Part shown: positions 1 through 7,376 of the stretch, piece by piece | Layout of the letters: each line of letters opens with the position of its first letter | Position numbering within the stretch: position 1 is the stretch's first letter | Source of the DNA: an uncultured Ruminococcus sp. | GTDB taxonomy: Bacteria > Bacillota > Clostridia > Oscillospirales > Ruminococcaceae | Reading direction: 5' to 3' | DNA length: 8,403 nucleotides | Assembly: GCA_900550695.1 (NCBI GenBank) | Contig: URTF01000085.1 | Location: 1 to 8,403 of the forward strand | Translations under genes and position numbers: made by a program | Notes under the pieces: generated by a model | The model's database searches: none | The model's input: the letters and a program-made list of their open reading frames with translations, nothing else | What the model was told of the DNA's origin: nothing

Positions 1-88
1 TATATTGGATTTCGGCGCAGATTTTTTCCTGTATTTTATTGGTGTTTAGTATTATGATGCCTTTGAAGCATCACGATATCCCGCTTTT

Positions 89-2137
89 TCATTCATCATT
101 TGTAAGAGCGTGATGAAGATTGTATGTTTCCGCAAGCAGAGAACCGGTGTATTCCGCAATGTTCTGGAGCTTGACTTTTTCATTTTCGGAAACGGTCTTG
201 CGTTCGGCTTTGAGCTGATTGAGGTTGTCGAGTGTTTTCTGTGTATCTTTGAGGATAATTTCGGTTTCGTCCTCGATCTTCTTTTTAAGTCCTTCAAACG
301 ATGCGAATACCTGCTGACGAACGGTTTCGGAGAAGTCGCTGGAGATGCGCATTTCGTGGAACTGCTTTGAAACGGAGTTCTTGAAGCTGTTCTTGTATTT
401 GTCTATTCTTTCCTGAACGAGAAGCTTATCAACGGAGAGCTTGCCCGTAAAGGTTCCCGCAAGTCCTGCGATAGCCATAATGCAGAGTGTAACAGGGCCT
501 GCCGCAGCAATGCCGAGGAAGCCTGCGAGGTATGCGGCAGCATAGAATGTTGCGCAGAAGCCCACGAAGCCCGATGCACCGCCGAGAAGTGCGCCCTTTA
601 CGCCTGCCTCACGGAAGCCGACAAAAAGTCCGCCCGTTCCGACAGAACCGATAGCAACGCCGATGATCGAATCAACGATGCCGCCGTTGCGGGAGTGACG
701 CTGAGGAACGGCAAACATCTCCTGGATACGTGCAACGGATGCGAAGAATTCGTCCTCGAATGACTGCAAACGTTCTGCTTCGTCACTCAGAGCGATGTTG
801 ATCTCATTCTGTATCTGTTCACAGATTATCTGTGCCTTGTTTTCGATGTTTTCCTTTATCTTTTCGGTGAGCTTTGCATAAACGACCTTTAACTTGTCAC
901 GCTTTAGATCGTCAGCGGACATAGGATAATCGTCGATTACCTGCATTGCGGTTTCTTCTATCTGGCTCCAGTAGCCGTCAAGGATAGGCTTCAAGCCGTC
1001 ATAAACCTTGTTTGCGGCATCGTTGATGCGGACGAATTCGGCACGTTTCTTCGTTCTGATAGCATCGATCTCTTCGATAGCGGCGTTGTATTTCTCCATG
1101 AATTCATCGGTTTCCATCATGAGTGAATTTTCACGGAGAACAATGGAGTTGATGATCTCCGAACCGCTGCTGATTATCTTTGTCGCAAGTATCTGTAAGG
1201 TGATAGAACCTCTCTCCTGCGTGAGCATACGTTCAAGAGCGGCTTCAAATGTCGGGAAGTTGCTCTCTCTGAGCATCTCTTCATTGTGAGCCTGCTTTGC
1301 GAGAAGTGCTTTCTTTGCATAAACGCCGATTACCTTCGGCTTGCCGATCTTTCGCTTGTAAACGGCGAATTCCTTGGAATCCTCGCCCATAACGGTCTTG
1401 GCTTTTTCCATAACGTAAGAGCCGATACGCTTTTCGACCGTTTCGACAATTCTGTCCTCGTCCTCCTTGGAGAACGTGCCGAAGCAGTTTACGGCGAAGA
1501 TTATCCGTCCCATATCGCTCGTGAGCATTTTCTTTTCAAGGAATTCCTTTTCAAACTGCGAGAAAGGCGAGTTCGCACTGATAACGAAAACAGCCGCATC
1601 GATCTCGGGGAGAATAGAAAGCGTAACGTTCGTCATCTGCTCATCATCGTTAAGACCCGGAGTGTCGATGATGTCAACGTTGTTTTTGCAGAAGTCGGTC
1701 GCATAGTGAACGGTAGCCTGCTTGACGCTCTCCGCACGTTTTTCCGATTCGTAGGAAAGCTTTGTTACATAGTCCGCAAGCTTGTTGATATCAACGGTCT
1801 CCGTTTCGCCCGTCTTGTATTCGACCTCGACATAAGGCGTGTCGCTGTATGTAACACGGTTGAGCGTAGCCGTTGCGGGAAGAACGTCCGCAGGGAGGAC
1901 TTCCTGACCGAGAAGTGCGTTTATGAGCGTACTTTTTCCACGCTTGAACTCGCCGACGATAGCAACTTCAAAATGCTCCTTGGCGGTCTTTTCAATAGTG
2001 TCGGCAATGGATCTTGCAGTGTTGTTCAGCTCCAGCTCTTCGCTGAATTCCTTCAGCTGGCAAAGGCAGTCTGTCAGCTCGCCGACCGTCTGCTTAAAAG
2101 CCGCATAGCTGCCGTAGTTAATTACATTTTCTCCCAT
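89..2137 (-). CDS. Dynamin-family large GTPase (bacterial dynamin-like protein)
   Basis: The 682-residue product is a membrane-remodelling type GTPase expected to act at the inner face of the cell membrane. The P-loop G1 is GEFKRGKST at residues 62-70, the G2 threonine lies in LPATATLNR (86-94), and G3 is DTPG at 158-161. The expected G4 (N/T-K-x-D) falls at VNCFG, 216-220, and is degenerate. Residues 340-480 are charged and helical, as in the stalk of the family. Residues 485-567 are Gly/Ala-rich and hydrophobic, matching the membrane-inserting paddle of bacterial dynamins. A charged, probably coiled-coil segment (575-660) closes the protein. The ATG at 2137 is preceded by AAGGAGG with a 5-base gap, so the start is secure. 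The gene is transcribed divergently from hisA. The family is known to bind GTP and tubulate or fuse membranes; the particular role here (membrane stress, phage defence, division) cannot be read from the sequence. The family call is firm. Confidence 0.9.
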   Translation of the reverse strand: MGENVINYGSYAAFKQTVGELTDCLCQLKEFSEELELNNTARSIADTIEKTAKEHFEVAIVGEFKRGKSTLINALLGQEVLPADVLPATATLNRVTYSDTPYVEVEYKTGETETVDINKLADYVTKLSYESEKRAESVKQATVHYATDFCKNNVDIIDTPGLNDDEQMTNVTLSILPEIDAAVFVISANSPFSQFEKEFLEKKMLTSDMGRIIFAVNCFGTFSKEDEDRIVETVEKRIGSYVMEKAKTVMGEDSKEFAVYKRKIGKPKVIGVYAKKALLAKQAHNEEMLRESNFPTFEAALERMLTQERGSITLQILATKIISSGSEIINSIVLRENSLMMETDEFMEKYNAAIEEIDAIRTKKRAEFVRINDAANKVYDGLKPILDGYWSQIEETAMQVIDDYPMSADDLKRDKLKVVYAKLTEKIKENIENKAQIICEQIQNEINIALSDEAERLQSFEDEFFASVARIQEMFAVPQRHSRNGGIVDSIIGVAIGSVGTGGLFVGFREAGVKGALLGGASGFVGFCATFYAAAYLAGFLGIAAAGPVTLCIMAIAGLAGTFTGKLSVDKLLVQERIDKYKNSFKNSVSKQFHEMRISSDFSETVRQQVFASFEGLKKKIEDETEIILKDTQKTLDNLNQLKAERKTVSENEKVKLQNIAEYTGSLLAETYNLHHALTNDE

Positions 2138-2141
2138 AGCA

Positions 2142-2149
2142 ACCTCCTT
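2142..2149 (-). promoter_or_regulatory. Ribosome binding site of the dynamin gene
   Basis: The minus strand reads AAGGAGGT, a nearly full match to the anti-Shine-Dalgarno sequence. It sits 4-5 bases before the ATG at 2137, which fixes that start. Confidence 0.85.
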
Positions 2150-2240
2150 GATTTTGTATCACGGGAATTTTTGAAAGAACTATTAAAAATATAATGACAG
2201 TGTTTAATTATAGATGCAATTTACCCAATAACTAACATTT

Positions 2241-2270
2241 ATTATACCACATTACTATTTAAAATGTCAA
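2241..2270 (-). promoter_or_regulatory. Sigma-A promoter of the dynamin gene, extended -10
   Basis: On the minus strand TTGACA (2270-2265) and TATAAT (2246-2241) are both perfect consensus, separated by 18 bases. TGG directly before the -10 makes it an extended TGnTATAAT. Transcription should start near 2234, leaving a leader of roughly 97 bases. I see no clear riboswitch or attenuator fold in that leader. Confidence 0.8.
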
Positions 2271-2298
2271 CAATTATTATAAATTTTGCAAAATATTA

Positions 2299-2327
2299 TG
2301 GAAAATTAAAAAAAAGTATGCTATACT
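2299..2327 (+). promoter_or_regulatory. Probable promoter of hisA, extended -10
   Basis: TATACT at 2322-2327 is preceded by TGC, giving an extended -10. A weak -35, TGGAAA (2299-2304), lies 17 bases upstream. Transcription would start near 2334, leaving a short leader with AAAGGA before hisA. This promoter and the dynamin promoter fire in opposite directions from the same AT-rich gap, with their -35 boxes about 30 bases apart. Confidence 0.55.
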
Positions 2328-2369
2328 TGTCTAAAGTTATCCAAAAATTGAAAGGAAACAGTGCGAAAA

Positions 2370-3140
2370 ATGAATTTCAGACCATGTATAGATATCCATA
2401 ACGGCAAGGTAAAGCAGATAGTAGGCGGAAGCCTTGCGGATAAGGGCAATTCCGCCTCGGAGAATTTCGTTTCCGACTGCGGAGCGGATTTTTATGCCCG
2501 TCTTTATAAGGAAAAAGGCTTGAAAGGCGGACATATCATAATCCTCAACGCCGCCGGCAGCGAATATTACGAAGCTGACAGAAAGCAGGCATTATCCGCA
2601 CTGCACGAATTTGAGGGCGGTCTGCAGGTCGGGGGAGGAGTAACTGCCGACAACGCCGCAGGGTATATTGAAAACGGTGCATCGCATATAATAGTCACAT
2701 CGTATGTTTTCAAGGACGGAAAGGTGGACTTCGGCAACCTTGATAAGCTTACAAAGGCTGTCGGAAAGGAACATATCGTCCTCGACCTTTCCTGTAGGAA
2801 AAAAGACGATGATTACTACGTTGTCACCGACAGATGGCAGAAATTCACCGATATGAAGCTCTCGCCCGAGGTGTTCGACAAGCTTTCATCATACTGCGAT
2901 GAATTTCTTGTTCACGCAGTCGATGTCGAGGGCAAGGCGAGAGGAGTAGAGGAAAAGCTTGCGGAAATGCTCGGCGAATGGGGGAAGATAACCCTCACCT
3001 ACGCAGGCGGCATAGGCTCTTTTGACGACCTTGACACGCTGAAAAGGCTCGGCAAGGGTAGGCTCAACTTCACGGTCGGAAGTGCGCTCGATATTTTCGG
3101 CGGAACTATGGATTTTGAAAAAGTTGTACAATATCATTGA
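2370..3140 (+). CDS. hisA: HisA, eukaryotic-type ProFAR isomerase
   Basis: This enzyme isomerises ProFAR to PRFAR, the fourth step of histidine synthesis, in the cytoplasm. The 256-residue (beta/alpha)8 protein opens with FRPCIDIHNGKVKQIVGG, which is the signature of the fungal/plant HIS6-like subtype rather than the usual bacterial IPAIDL opening. Counted from the ATG, Asp8 and Asp139 (in VLDLSCRK) match the two catalytic aspartates. LQVGGGV and TYAGGIGS are the glycine-rich phosphate-binding turns. The length fits the family (about 260). A GTG at 2361 in the same frame would add three residues. AAAGGA (2351-2356) is only 4 bases before that GTG and 13 before the ATG, so the ribosome site does not decide; I chose the ATG because family members begin close to FRPCIDIH. 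No other his genes are beside it. The stop codon overlaps the -35 of the next promoter, and there is no terminator between, so readthrough into the mannosidase operon is possible. Confidence 0.88.
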   Translation: MNFRPCIDIHNGKVKQIVGGSLADKGNSASENFVSDCGADFYARLYKEKGLKGGHIIILNAAGSEYYEADRKQALSALHEFEGGLQVGGGVTADNAAGYIENGASHIIVTSYVFKDGKVDFGNLDKLTKAVGKEHIVLDLSCRKKDDDYYVVTDRWQKFTDMKLSPEVFDKLSSYCDEFLVHAVDVEGKARGVEEKLAEMLGEWGKITLTYAGGIGSFDDLDTLKRLGKGRLNFTVGSALDIFGGTMDFEKVVQYH

Positions 3141-3165
3141 CAAATTTAACAAAATTTTGTATAAT
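3137..3165 (+). promoter_or_regulatory. Perfect-consensus sigma-A promoter of the mannosidase operon
   Basis: TTGACA (3137-3142) and TATAAT (3160-3165) are both exact, with the ideal 17-base spacer. The -35 box overlaps the hisA stop codon (TGA, 3138-3140). Transcription should begin near 3172, so the in-frame ATGs at 3178 and 3181 would lie almost at the 5' end of the message. This supports the downstream start at 3202. Confidence 0.85.
3149..3160. promoter_or_regulatory. Candidate operator palindrome in the mannosidase promoter
   Basis: ACAAAATTTTGT is a perfect 12-bp palindrome. It fills the downstream half of the promoter spacer and shares its last base with the -10 box. A repressor bound here would block RNA polymerase. 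The sequence is AT-rich, so chance is a real alternative, and I cannot name a regulator. Confidence 0.35.
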
Positions 3166-3183
3166 TAATAAAATAAGATGATG

Positions 3184-3191
3184 AAAAGGAG
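3184..3191 (+). promoter_or_regulatory. Ribosome binding site deciding the mannosidase start
   Basis: AAAAGGAG lies 10 bases before the ATG at 3202 and 13 before the ATG at 3205. It is downstream of the longer candidate starts at 3178 and 3181, which have no Shine-Dalgarno sequence of their own. It therefore argues for initiation at 3202. Confidence 0.7.
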
Positions 3192-3201
3192 TGTGCAGCC
3201 G

Positions 3202-5673
3202 ATGATGATCCAATCCCTCAACGGACCGTGGAGAGTGAACTCTGCCGATGAAAAAATAAAGCTTTCCGTAAACGTTCCCGGAACGGTTTACAGCTCGATG
3301 CTTGAAAATAAAATGATCGAAGACCCGTTTTACCGCCTTAACCAGTATGATGCGCTGAAAATTTCGGATAACGACTTCATTTTCGCTTATGATTTTATCC
3401 CCGATGAAGCAATGCTGAAAAGCGACCGAATTTTTCTTCGTTTTGACGGCATAGATACAATTGCGGAAGTCTATCTCAACGATACTGCGATAGGCTCTTC
3501 CAACAATATGCACAGGACGTATAAATTCGATGTCACCGACTGCATAAGACAGGGGACGAATTCGCTCCGTGTCTATATCCATTCGCCGATAAAATATATC
3601 AAGGATAAAAATGACGAGCGTGACCTCTGGGGCGTGGCGTCAACGATGAAAGGCTATCCGCATATCCGAAAGGCACACTATATGTACGGCTGGGACTGGG
3701 GTCCGATACTCCCCGATGTCGGGATCTGGCGCAATGTAAGCCTTGTCGGTGAGAAATACGGCTGTATCAAAGATATCCGCATAAAGCAGGAGCATAAACA
3801 AAGCTCGGTGAAGCTTTATATCGACACCGAGATCGAAAACCTCACGGGCGACGACCTCCGCATGGAGTGCGTTATAACCGACCCCGACGGCATTAATACT
3901 ATTGTAAAGACAGACCGACCGAAACAGCATAACTCCGCTGTCTGCGTTATCCTCAACCCCAAGCTCTGGCACGTCAGAGGCTTTGGAAAACAGTATCTTT
4001 ACGAAGTCAAGGTAAAGCTTCTCCACAAGGGTGAAGTTATCGACAAAAAGGAGCTTAAAACCGGTCTGCGCACGGTAGAAGTTTCCCGCCGGAAAGACGA
4101 TATCGGCGAAGAATTCTGCTTTAAGGTAAACGGAACGAAAATTTTCGCAATGGGCGCAAACTATATCCCCGAGGATAACCTCCTCGGCAGGAGAAGCCGT
4201 GAGCGCACGGAAAAACTGCTCAGGGACTGCGCCGCTGCGAATTACAATATGATAAGAGTATGGGGCGGCGGATTTTACCCCGATGATTATTTCTACGATA
4301 TCTGTGATGAACTCGGTCTGCTCGTATGGCAGGATATGATGTTCGCCTGCTCGGTCTATGACGGAAACGACCCCGAATTCTGCGCAACAGTCGAGCAGGA
4401 GCTTATCGACAATGTTCGCCGCATCGATCATCATCCCTGCCTTGCAATGTGGTGCGGAAACAACGAGATCGAATCCGCTTGGCAGTACTGGGGACTTCCC
4501 GATGAGCCTGACCTTAAACAAGGCTATCTGAATATGTTCGAGAACATCGCCCCGAAGGTTGTCGCACAGTACGATACGGGACATTTCTACTGGCCGTCCT
4601 CACCGTCCTCGGGCGGCGGCTTCAATGACAGCGGTGCTAAAAACAAAGGCGATATCCACTACTGGGAAGTATGGCACAGCCTTAAGCCTTTCACAGAGTA
4701 TAAAAAGTATCTTTTCCGTTTCTGCTCGGAATACGGCTTTGAGTCTATTCCTTGTATGAAAACGGTGCGTTCCTTTGCCGAGGAAAAGGATCTGAACCTT
4801 ATGTCGCCCGTTATGGAAGCGCATCAGAAGTGCGAAGCGGGCAACGAAAAGCTGATGTATTACCTTGCGCAGATGGTGCATTATCCGTACAGCTTCGAGA
4901 ACCTCGTCTATGCAACTCAGCTCGTTCAGGCTGACGCTATCCGTCTTAACGTTGAGCAGATGCGCCGCCACAGAGGTATCTGTATGGGTTCGCTCTACTG
5001 GCAGGTCAATGACTGCAATCCCGTTATCTCGTGGTCATCGATAGACTATTTCGGCAGGTGGAAAGCCCTCCACTATTACGCAAGAAAATTCTATGCGCCG
5101 ATAATATGCTCGATAGACGACAGCGACAATGACAACCTCGTTCTGAACGTTTCCAACGAAAAAATGACCGAGTTCAACGGCCATATCAAGTGGAAAATAA
5201 GAAGAAACACAACCGAAGTCATTGCCGAGGGTGATTCGGGCGAATTCACCGTACCGCCGCTTTCCGCAATGAATGTCTGCAATATCACAAAGGAAATGAC
5301 GGGACTTACCTTAGCCGACCATTTCAACTGTACGCTCGAATACTCACTTATGCATAAGGACGCAATAATCAGCAGTTCAACATTCCTTTTCGTCCTGCCG
5401 AAGCAGTTTGAGTTCCTGCCGCCCGAGATCGGGGTCAGATGTGACACGCTCGGCGATAAATACTGCCTTACATTCAGCTCGCAGGCTTATGCAAAGGGCG
5501 TTTATATCGACTTTGATGAGTTCGATGTCGTTTTCGGCGACAACTGGTTCGACATAAACGGTCAGGACGTGAGCATACTGCTCAAAAAGGACGCTCTTCC
5601 GCCGTACTTTACGCCCGAACTTGTAAAGGAAAAGCTTCACATAAAATCTTATGCGGATATAGCATTGTCTTAA
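3202..5673 (+). CDS. Beta-mannosidase, glycoside hydrolase family 2
   Basis: This enzyme removes terminal beta-linked mannose from manno-oligosaccharides. With the ATG at 3202 the product has 823 residues, normal for GH2 beta-mannosidases; no signal peptide is visible, so it works in the cytoplasm on imported sugars. An N-terminal jelly-roll sugar-binding domain (about 1-175) ends in YGWDWGPILPDVGIW (162-176), typical of mannosidases within GH2. An Ig-like domain follows (about 180-280). The TIM barrel (about 290-590) carries GANYIPED (318-325), RVWGGGFYPDD (around Trp354) and VWQDMMFAC. The acid/base is Glu422 in WCGNNE and the nucleophile is Glu510 in FCSEYGFES. A C-terminal Ig-like domain completes the chain. 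An upstream in-frame ATG at 3178 would add eight residues but has no ribosome site. It is the first gene of an operon with the HD protein and the sugar kinase. The family call is firm; substrate preference within beta-mannosides is inferred. Confidence 0.92.
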   Translation: MMIQSLNGPWRVNSADEKIKLSVNVPGTVYSSMLENKMIEDPFYRLNQYDALKISDNDFIFAYDFIPDEAMLKSDRIFLRFDGIDTIAEVYLNDTAIGSSNNMHRTYKFDVTDCIRQGTNSLRVYIHSPIKYIKDKNDERDLWGVASTMKGYPHIRKAHYMYGWDWGPILPDVGIWRNVSLVGEKYGCIKDIRIKQEHKQSSVKLYIDTEIENLTGDDLRMECVITDPDGINTIVKTDRPKQHNSAVCVILNPKLWHVRGFGKQYLYEVKVKLLHKGEVIDKKELKTGLRTVEVSRRKDDIGEEFCFKVNGTKIFAMGANYIPEDNLLGRRSRERTEKLLRDCAAANYNMIRVWGGGFYPDDYFYDICDELGLLVWQDMMFACSVYDGNDPEFCATVEQELIDNVRRIDHHPCLAMWCGNNEIESAWQYWGLPDEPDLKQGYLNMFENIAPKVVAQYDTGHFYWPSSPSSGGGFNDSGAKNKGDIHYWEVWHSLKPFTEYKKYLFRFCSEYGFESIPCMKTVRSFAEEKDLNLMSPVMEAHQKCEAGNEKLMYYLAQMVHYPYSFENLVYATQLVQADAIRLNVEQMRRHRGICMGSLYWQVNDCNPVISWSSIDYFGRWKALHYYARKFYAPIICSIDDSDNDNLVLNVSNEKMTEFNGHIKWKIRRNTTEVIAEGDSGEFTVPPLSAMNVCNITKEMTGLTLADHFNCTLEYSLMHKDAIISSSTFLFVLPKQFEFLPPEIGVRCDTLGDKYCLTFSSQAYAKGVYIDFDEFDVVFGDNWFDINGQDVSILLKKDALPPYFTPELVKEKLHIKSYADIALS

Positions 5674-5686
5674 CGGAGTATAATTA

Positions 5687-6265
5687 ATGAACACAGAGTT
5701 AAAAGAAGAATTTCTCAGCATCTATAACGGAAATATCAAAAGGGACGGAGCGGATAACTTCCTCAATTATCTGCTCAAAACCGATTTCTTCACCGCCCCT
5801 GCAAGCACACGCTTCCACGGCTCGCACGAGGGAGGTCTGCTTGAACACAGCCTTAACGTTTATCACTGCCTTAAGGATTATCTTGAACGTGACAGAACGA
5901 AACAGCTTTACAGAATGAATTACAGCGAAGAAACTATCGCTTTGTGCGCACTTCTTCACGATGTCTGCAAGGTGAATTTCTATAAGACCGATTACCGCAA
6001 CGCCAAGAATGAACGGGGCGAGTGGGAGAAAGTCCCGTACTATACCATCGATGATACGCTCCCTTACGGTCACGGCGAAAAGTCGGTCTACATAATATCG
6101 GGCTTTATGCGCCTTACAAGGGAAGAAGCCTTTGCGATAAGGTATCACATGGGCTTCTCCGGGGTAGAGGATAAGAACAGCATCGGAAAAGCTTTTGAAA
6201 TGTTTCCGCTTGCTTTCGCACTTTCGGTCGCAGATATGGAAGCATCGTATTATCTTGAATCATAA
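5687..6265 (+). CDS. HD-domain phosphohydrolase of unknown substrate
   Basis: The 192-residue cytoplasmic protein carries a full HD metal-binding set: His54 in EGGLLEHSLNVY, the His91-Asp92 pair in LLHDVCK, His129 in GHGEKS, His154 in RYHMG, and Asp183 in SVADMEAS. The extra histidines at 129 and 154 suggest a two-metal site, as in HD proteins cutting phosphodiesters or phosphomonoesters. The stretch around His54 resembles the HD part of YhaM-type exoribonucleases, but there is no OB-fold nucleic-acid-binding domain before it. The GGAG at 5675-5678 lies 8 bases before the ATG, and the gene starts 13 bases after the mannosidase stop, so the two are almost certainly co-transcribed. Possible roles include sugar-phosphate, nucleotide or RNA hydrolysis. 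I cannot choose between them, and the position in a sugar operon may or may not be informative. Confidence 0.85.
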   Translation: MNTELKEEFLSIYNGNIKRDGADNFLNYLLKTDFFTAPASTRFHGSHEGGLLEHSLNVYHCLKDYLERDRTKQLYRMNYSEETIALCALLHDVCKVNFYKTDYRNAKNERGEWEKVPYYTIDDTLPYGHGEKSVYIISGFMRLTREEAFAIRYHMGFSGVEDKNSIGKAFEMFPLAFALSVADMEASYYLES

Positions 6266-6289
6266 ATAAAGGAAAAGGGGTCTTGTAAA

Positions 6290-7252
6290 ATGGCAGATAT
6301 TGTTGCAGTCGGCGAGATGCTCGTTGACTTTACGCAGAAAGTTTCCGAAACGGGTGAGATAACCTATACGCAGAATGCAGGCGGCTCATCGGCAAATGTC
6401 GCAGTCATGGCGGCAAAGCTCGGTGTTCCTACGGGCTTCATCGGAAAAGTCGGAAAGGATATGTTCGGACGCTACCTTAAAAACGTCCTCGATGAAAACA
6501 ACGTAAACACAAAGGGACTTATCCTCGATGATAAATATTCAACTCCGCTCGCATTCGTAAGCAGGAATGAGGACGGCGAAAGAGAATATTATTTCGTAAG
6601 GAACGACAGCGAGGACGCTTCGCTCACTTATGCGGAAGTGAATAAAAAGCTTATCGATAACTGCAAAATTTTCCACTTCGGTTCAAGACTGCTCACCTCC
6701 GAACCGTCACGCTCGGCTGTGATGCTCTGCGCCGAATATGCAAAAGATCAGGGCAAGATAATAAGCTTCGACCCGAAATTCCGCCGCAGCCAGTGGGCAT
6801 CGCAGGACGAAGCCGTCAGAACCATTCAGAACGTAATGAAGTGCGTTGATATCCTTAAGGTTTCCGAAGATGAGCTTCTCCTCGTTTCGGGATTTGGAAA
6901 TATGGCAACAGCTATCGCAAAGCTTATCGGACTCGGCGTAAAGGTGATCTGCATCACGCAGGGCGCAAAGGGCTGTATAGTCGCAACAAAAACGGGCATA
7001 AACAACGTCCCCTCGTTCAAAACAGAGCTTGTCGATACAATGGGAGCAGGTGACAGCTTCTTCGGAGCGTTCCTTTCCCGTATCGCAAAGTCCGCAAAGC
7101 CGCTCTCGGCACTCGAAACGGAAGACCTTATCGGAATTTCCGTCTATGCCAATGCCTGCGGCGCACTCAGCGCAAGAAAGCTCGGCGCTATCGCCGCAAT
7201 GCCGACCGATGAAGAGATAAGAGCGCTTATCGAGCAGAATAAAAAGCAGTAA
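6290..7252 (+). CDS. PfkB-family sugar kinase, probable fructokinase
   Basis: This ribokinase-fold enzyme phosphorylates a sugar with ATP, most likely fructose to fructose-6-phosphate. The 320 residues begin with the GEMLVDF strand, followed by the first PfkB signature AGGSSANVAVMAAKLG (30-45), where substrate specificity lies. The lid strand PLAFVSRNEDGEREYYFVR fits bacterial fructokinases. FDPKFRRSQW (160-169) corresponds to the FDPNYRxxLW segment of that group, with Lys163 in place of the usual Asn. The second signature DTMGAGDSF (249-257) holds the anion hole and catalytic base Asp255. AAGGGG (6275-6280) lies 9 bases before the ATG, and the gene starts 24 bases after the HD gene, so it is third in the mannosidase operon. 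Another hexose or a keto-deoxy sugar acid is possible. The family call is firm and the substrate only likely. Confidence 0.88.
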   Translation: MADIVAVGEMLVDFTQKVSETGEITYTQNAGGSSANVAVMAAKLGVPTGFIGKVGKDMFGRYLKNVLDENNVNTKGLILDDKYSTPLAFVSRNEDGEREYYFVRNDSEDASLTYAEVNKKLIDNCKIFHFGSRLLTSEPSRSAVMLCAEYAKDQGKIISFDPKFRRSQWASQDEAVRTIQNVMKCVDILKVSEDELLLVSGFGNMATAIAKLIGLGVKVICITQGAKGCIVATKTGINNVPSFKTELVDTMGAGDSFFGAFLSRIAKSAKPLSALETEDLIGISVYANACGALSARKLGAIAAMPTDEEIRALIEQNKKQ

Positions 7253-7309
7253 TTTCCGTTTTTTCATATATTACCATAGTGTAAAATTCCCGTTTTCGGG
7301 CAAATGCTA

Positions 7310-7338
7310 TTGACAAATCATTGTCATAAGCCTATAAT
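7310..7338 (+). promoter_or_regulatory. Perfect-consensus sigma-A promoter of the FNT gene
   Basis: TTGACA (7310-7315) and TATAAT (7333-7338) are exact and separated by 17 bases. Transcription should begin near 7345, leaving a leader of about 32 bases. The first ten bases, ATTGACAAAT, are identical to those of the mannosidase promoter. CCTAT-5-ATAGG (7331-7345) forms a small dyad around the -10 box. Confidence 0.85.
7311..7326. promoter_or_regulatory. Candidate operator dyad overlapping the FNT -35 box
   Basis: TGACAA-ATCA-TTGTCA is a perfect inverted repeat with 6-bp arms and a 4-base centre. It begins inside the -35 box and runs into the spacer. Its size and placement suit a dimeric repressor, for example a redox- or fermentation-responsive one. 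It matches no operator I can name with confidence. Confidence 0.4.
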
Positions 7339-7376
7339 AAATAGGTTGTTGATAAAATGAAAGGAAAACTGTTTTT

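Larger units (their letters stand above)
7253..7376. other. Gap between the sugar kinase and the FNT gene
   Basis: The 124 bases hold the FNT promoter and leader. A small CCCG-TTTT-CGGG hairpin (7289-7300) lies 9 bases before the -35 box; its stem is only 4 bp and no T-run follows it, so it is not a convincing intrinsic terminator. A T-run at 7259-7264 follows the kinase stop but has no stem before it. Confidence 0.5.

Noticed and set aside
55..73. Small hairpin (TGATGC/GCATCA) after the dynamin stop as a terminator
   Set aside because: The stem is only 6 bp and no T-run follows on the minus strand.
1286..2194. Long plus-strand open frame opposite the dynamin gene
   Set aside because: It lies fully antisense to a protein with clear GTPase motifs; its translation shows no known domain and no ribosome binding site. 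It is a shadow caused by codon bias.
3640..4584. Long minus-strand open frame opposite the beta-mannosidase
   Set aside because: It is antisense to the conserved GH2 catalytic region, and its translation has no recognisable family pattern.
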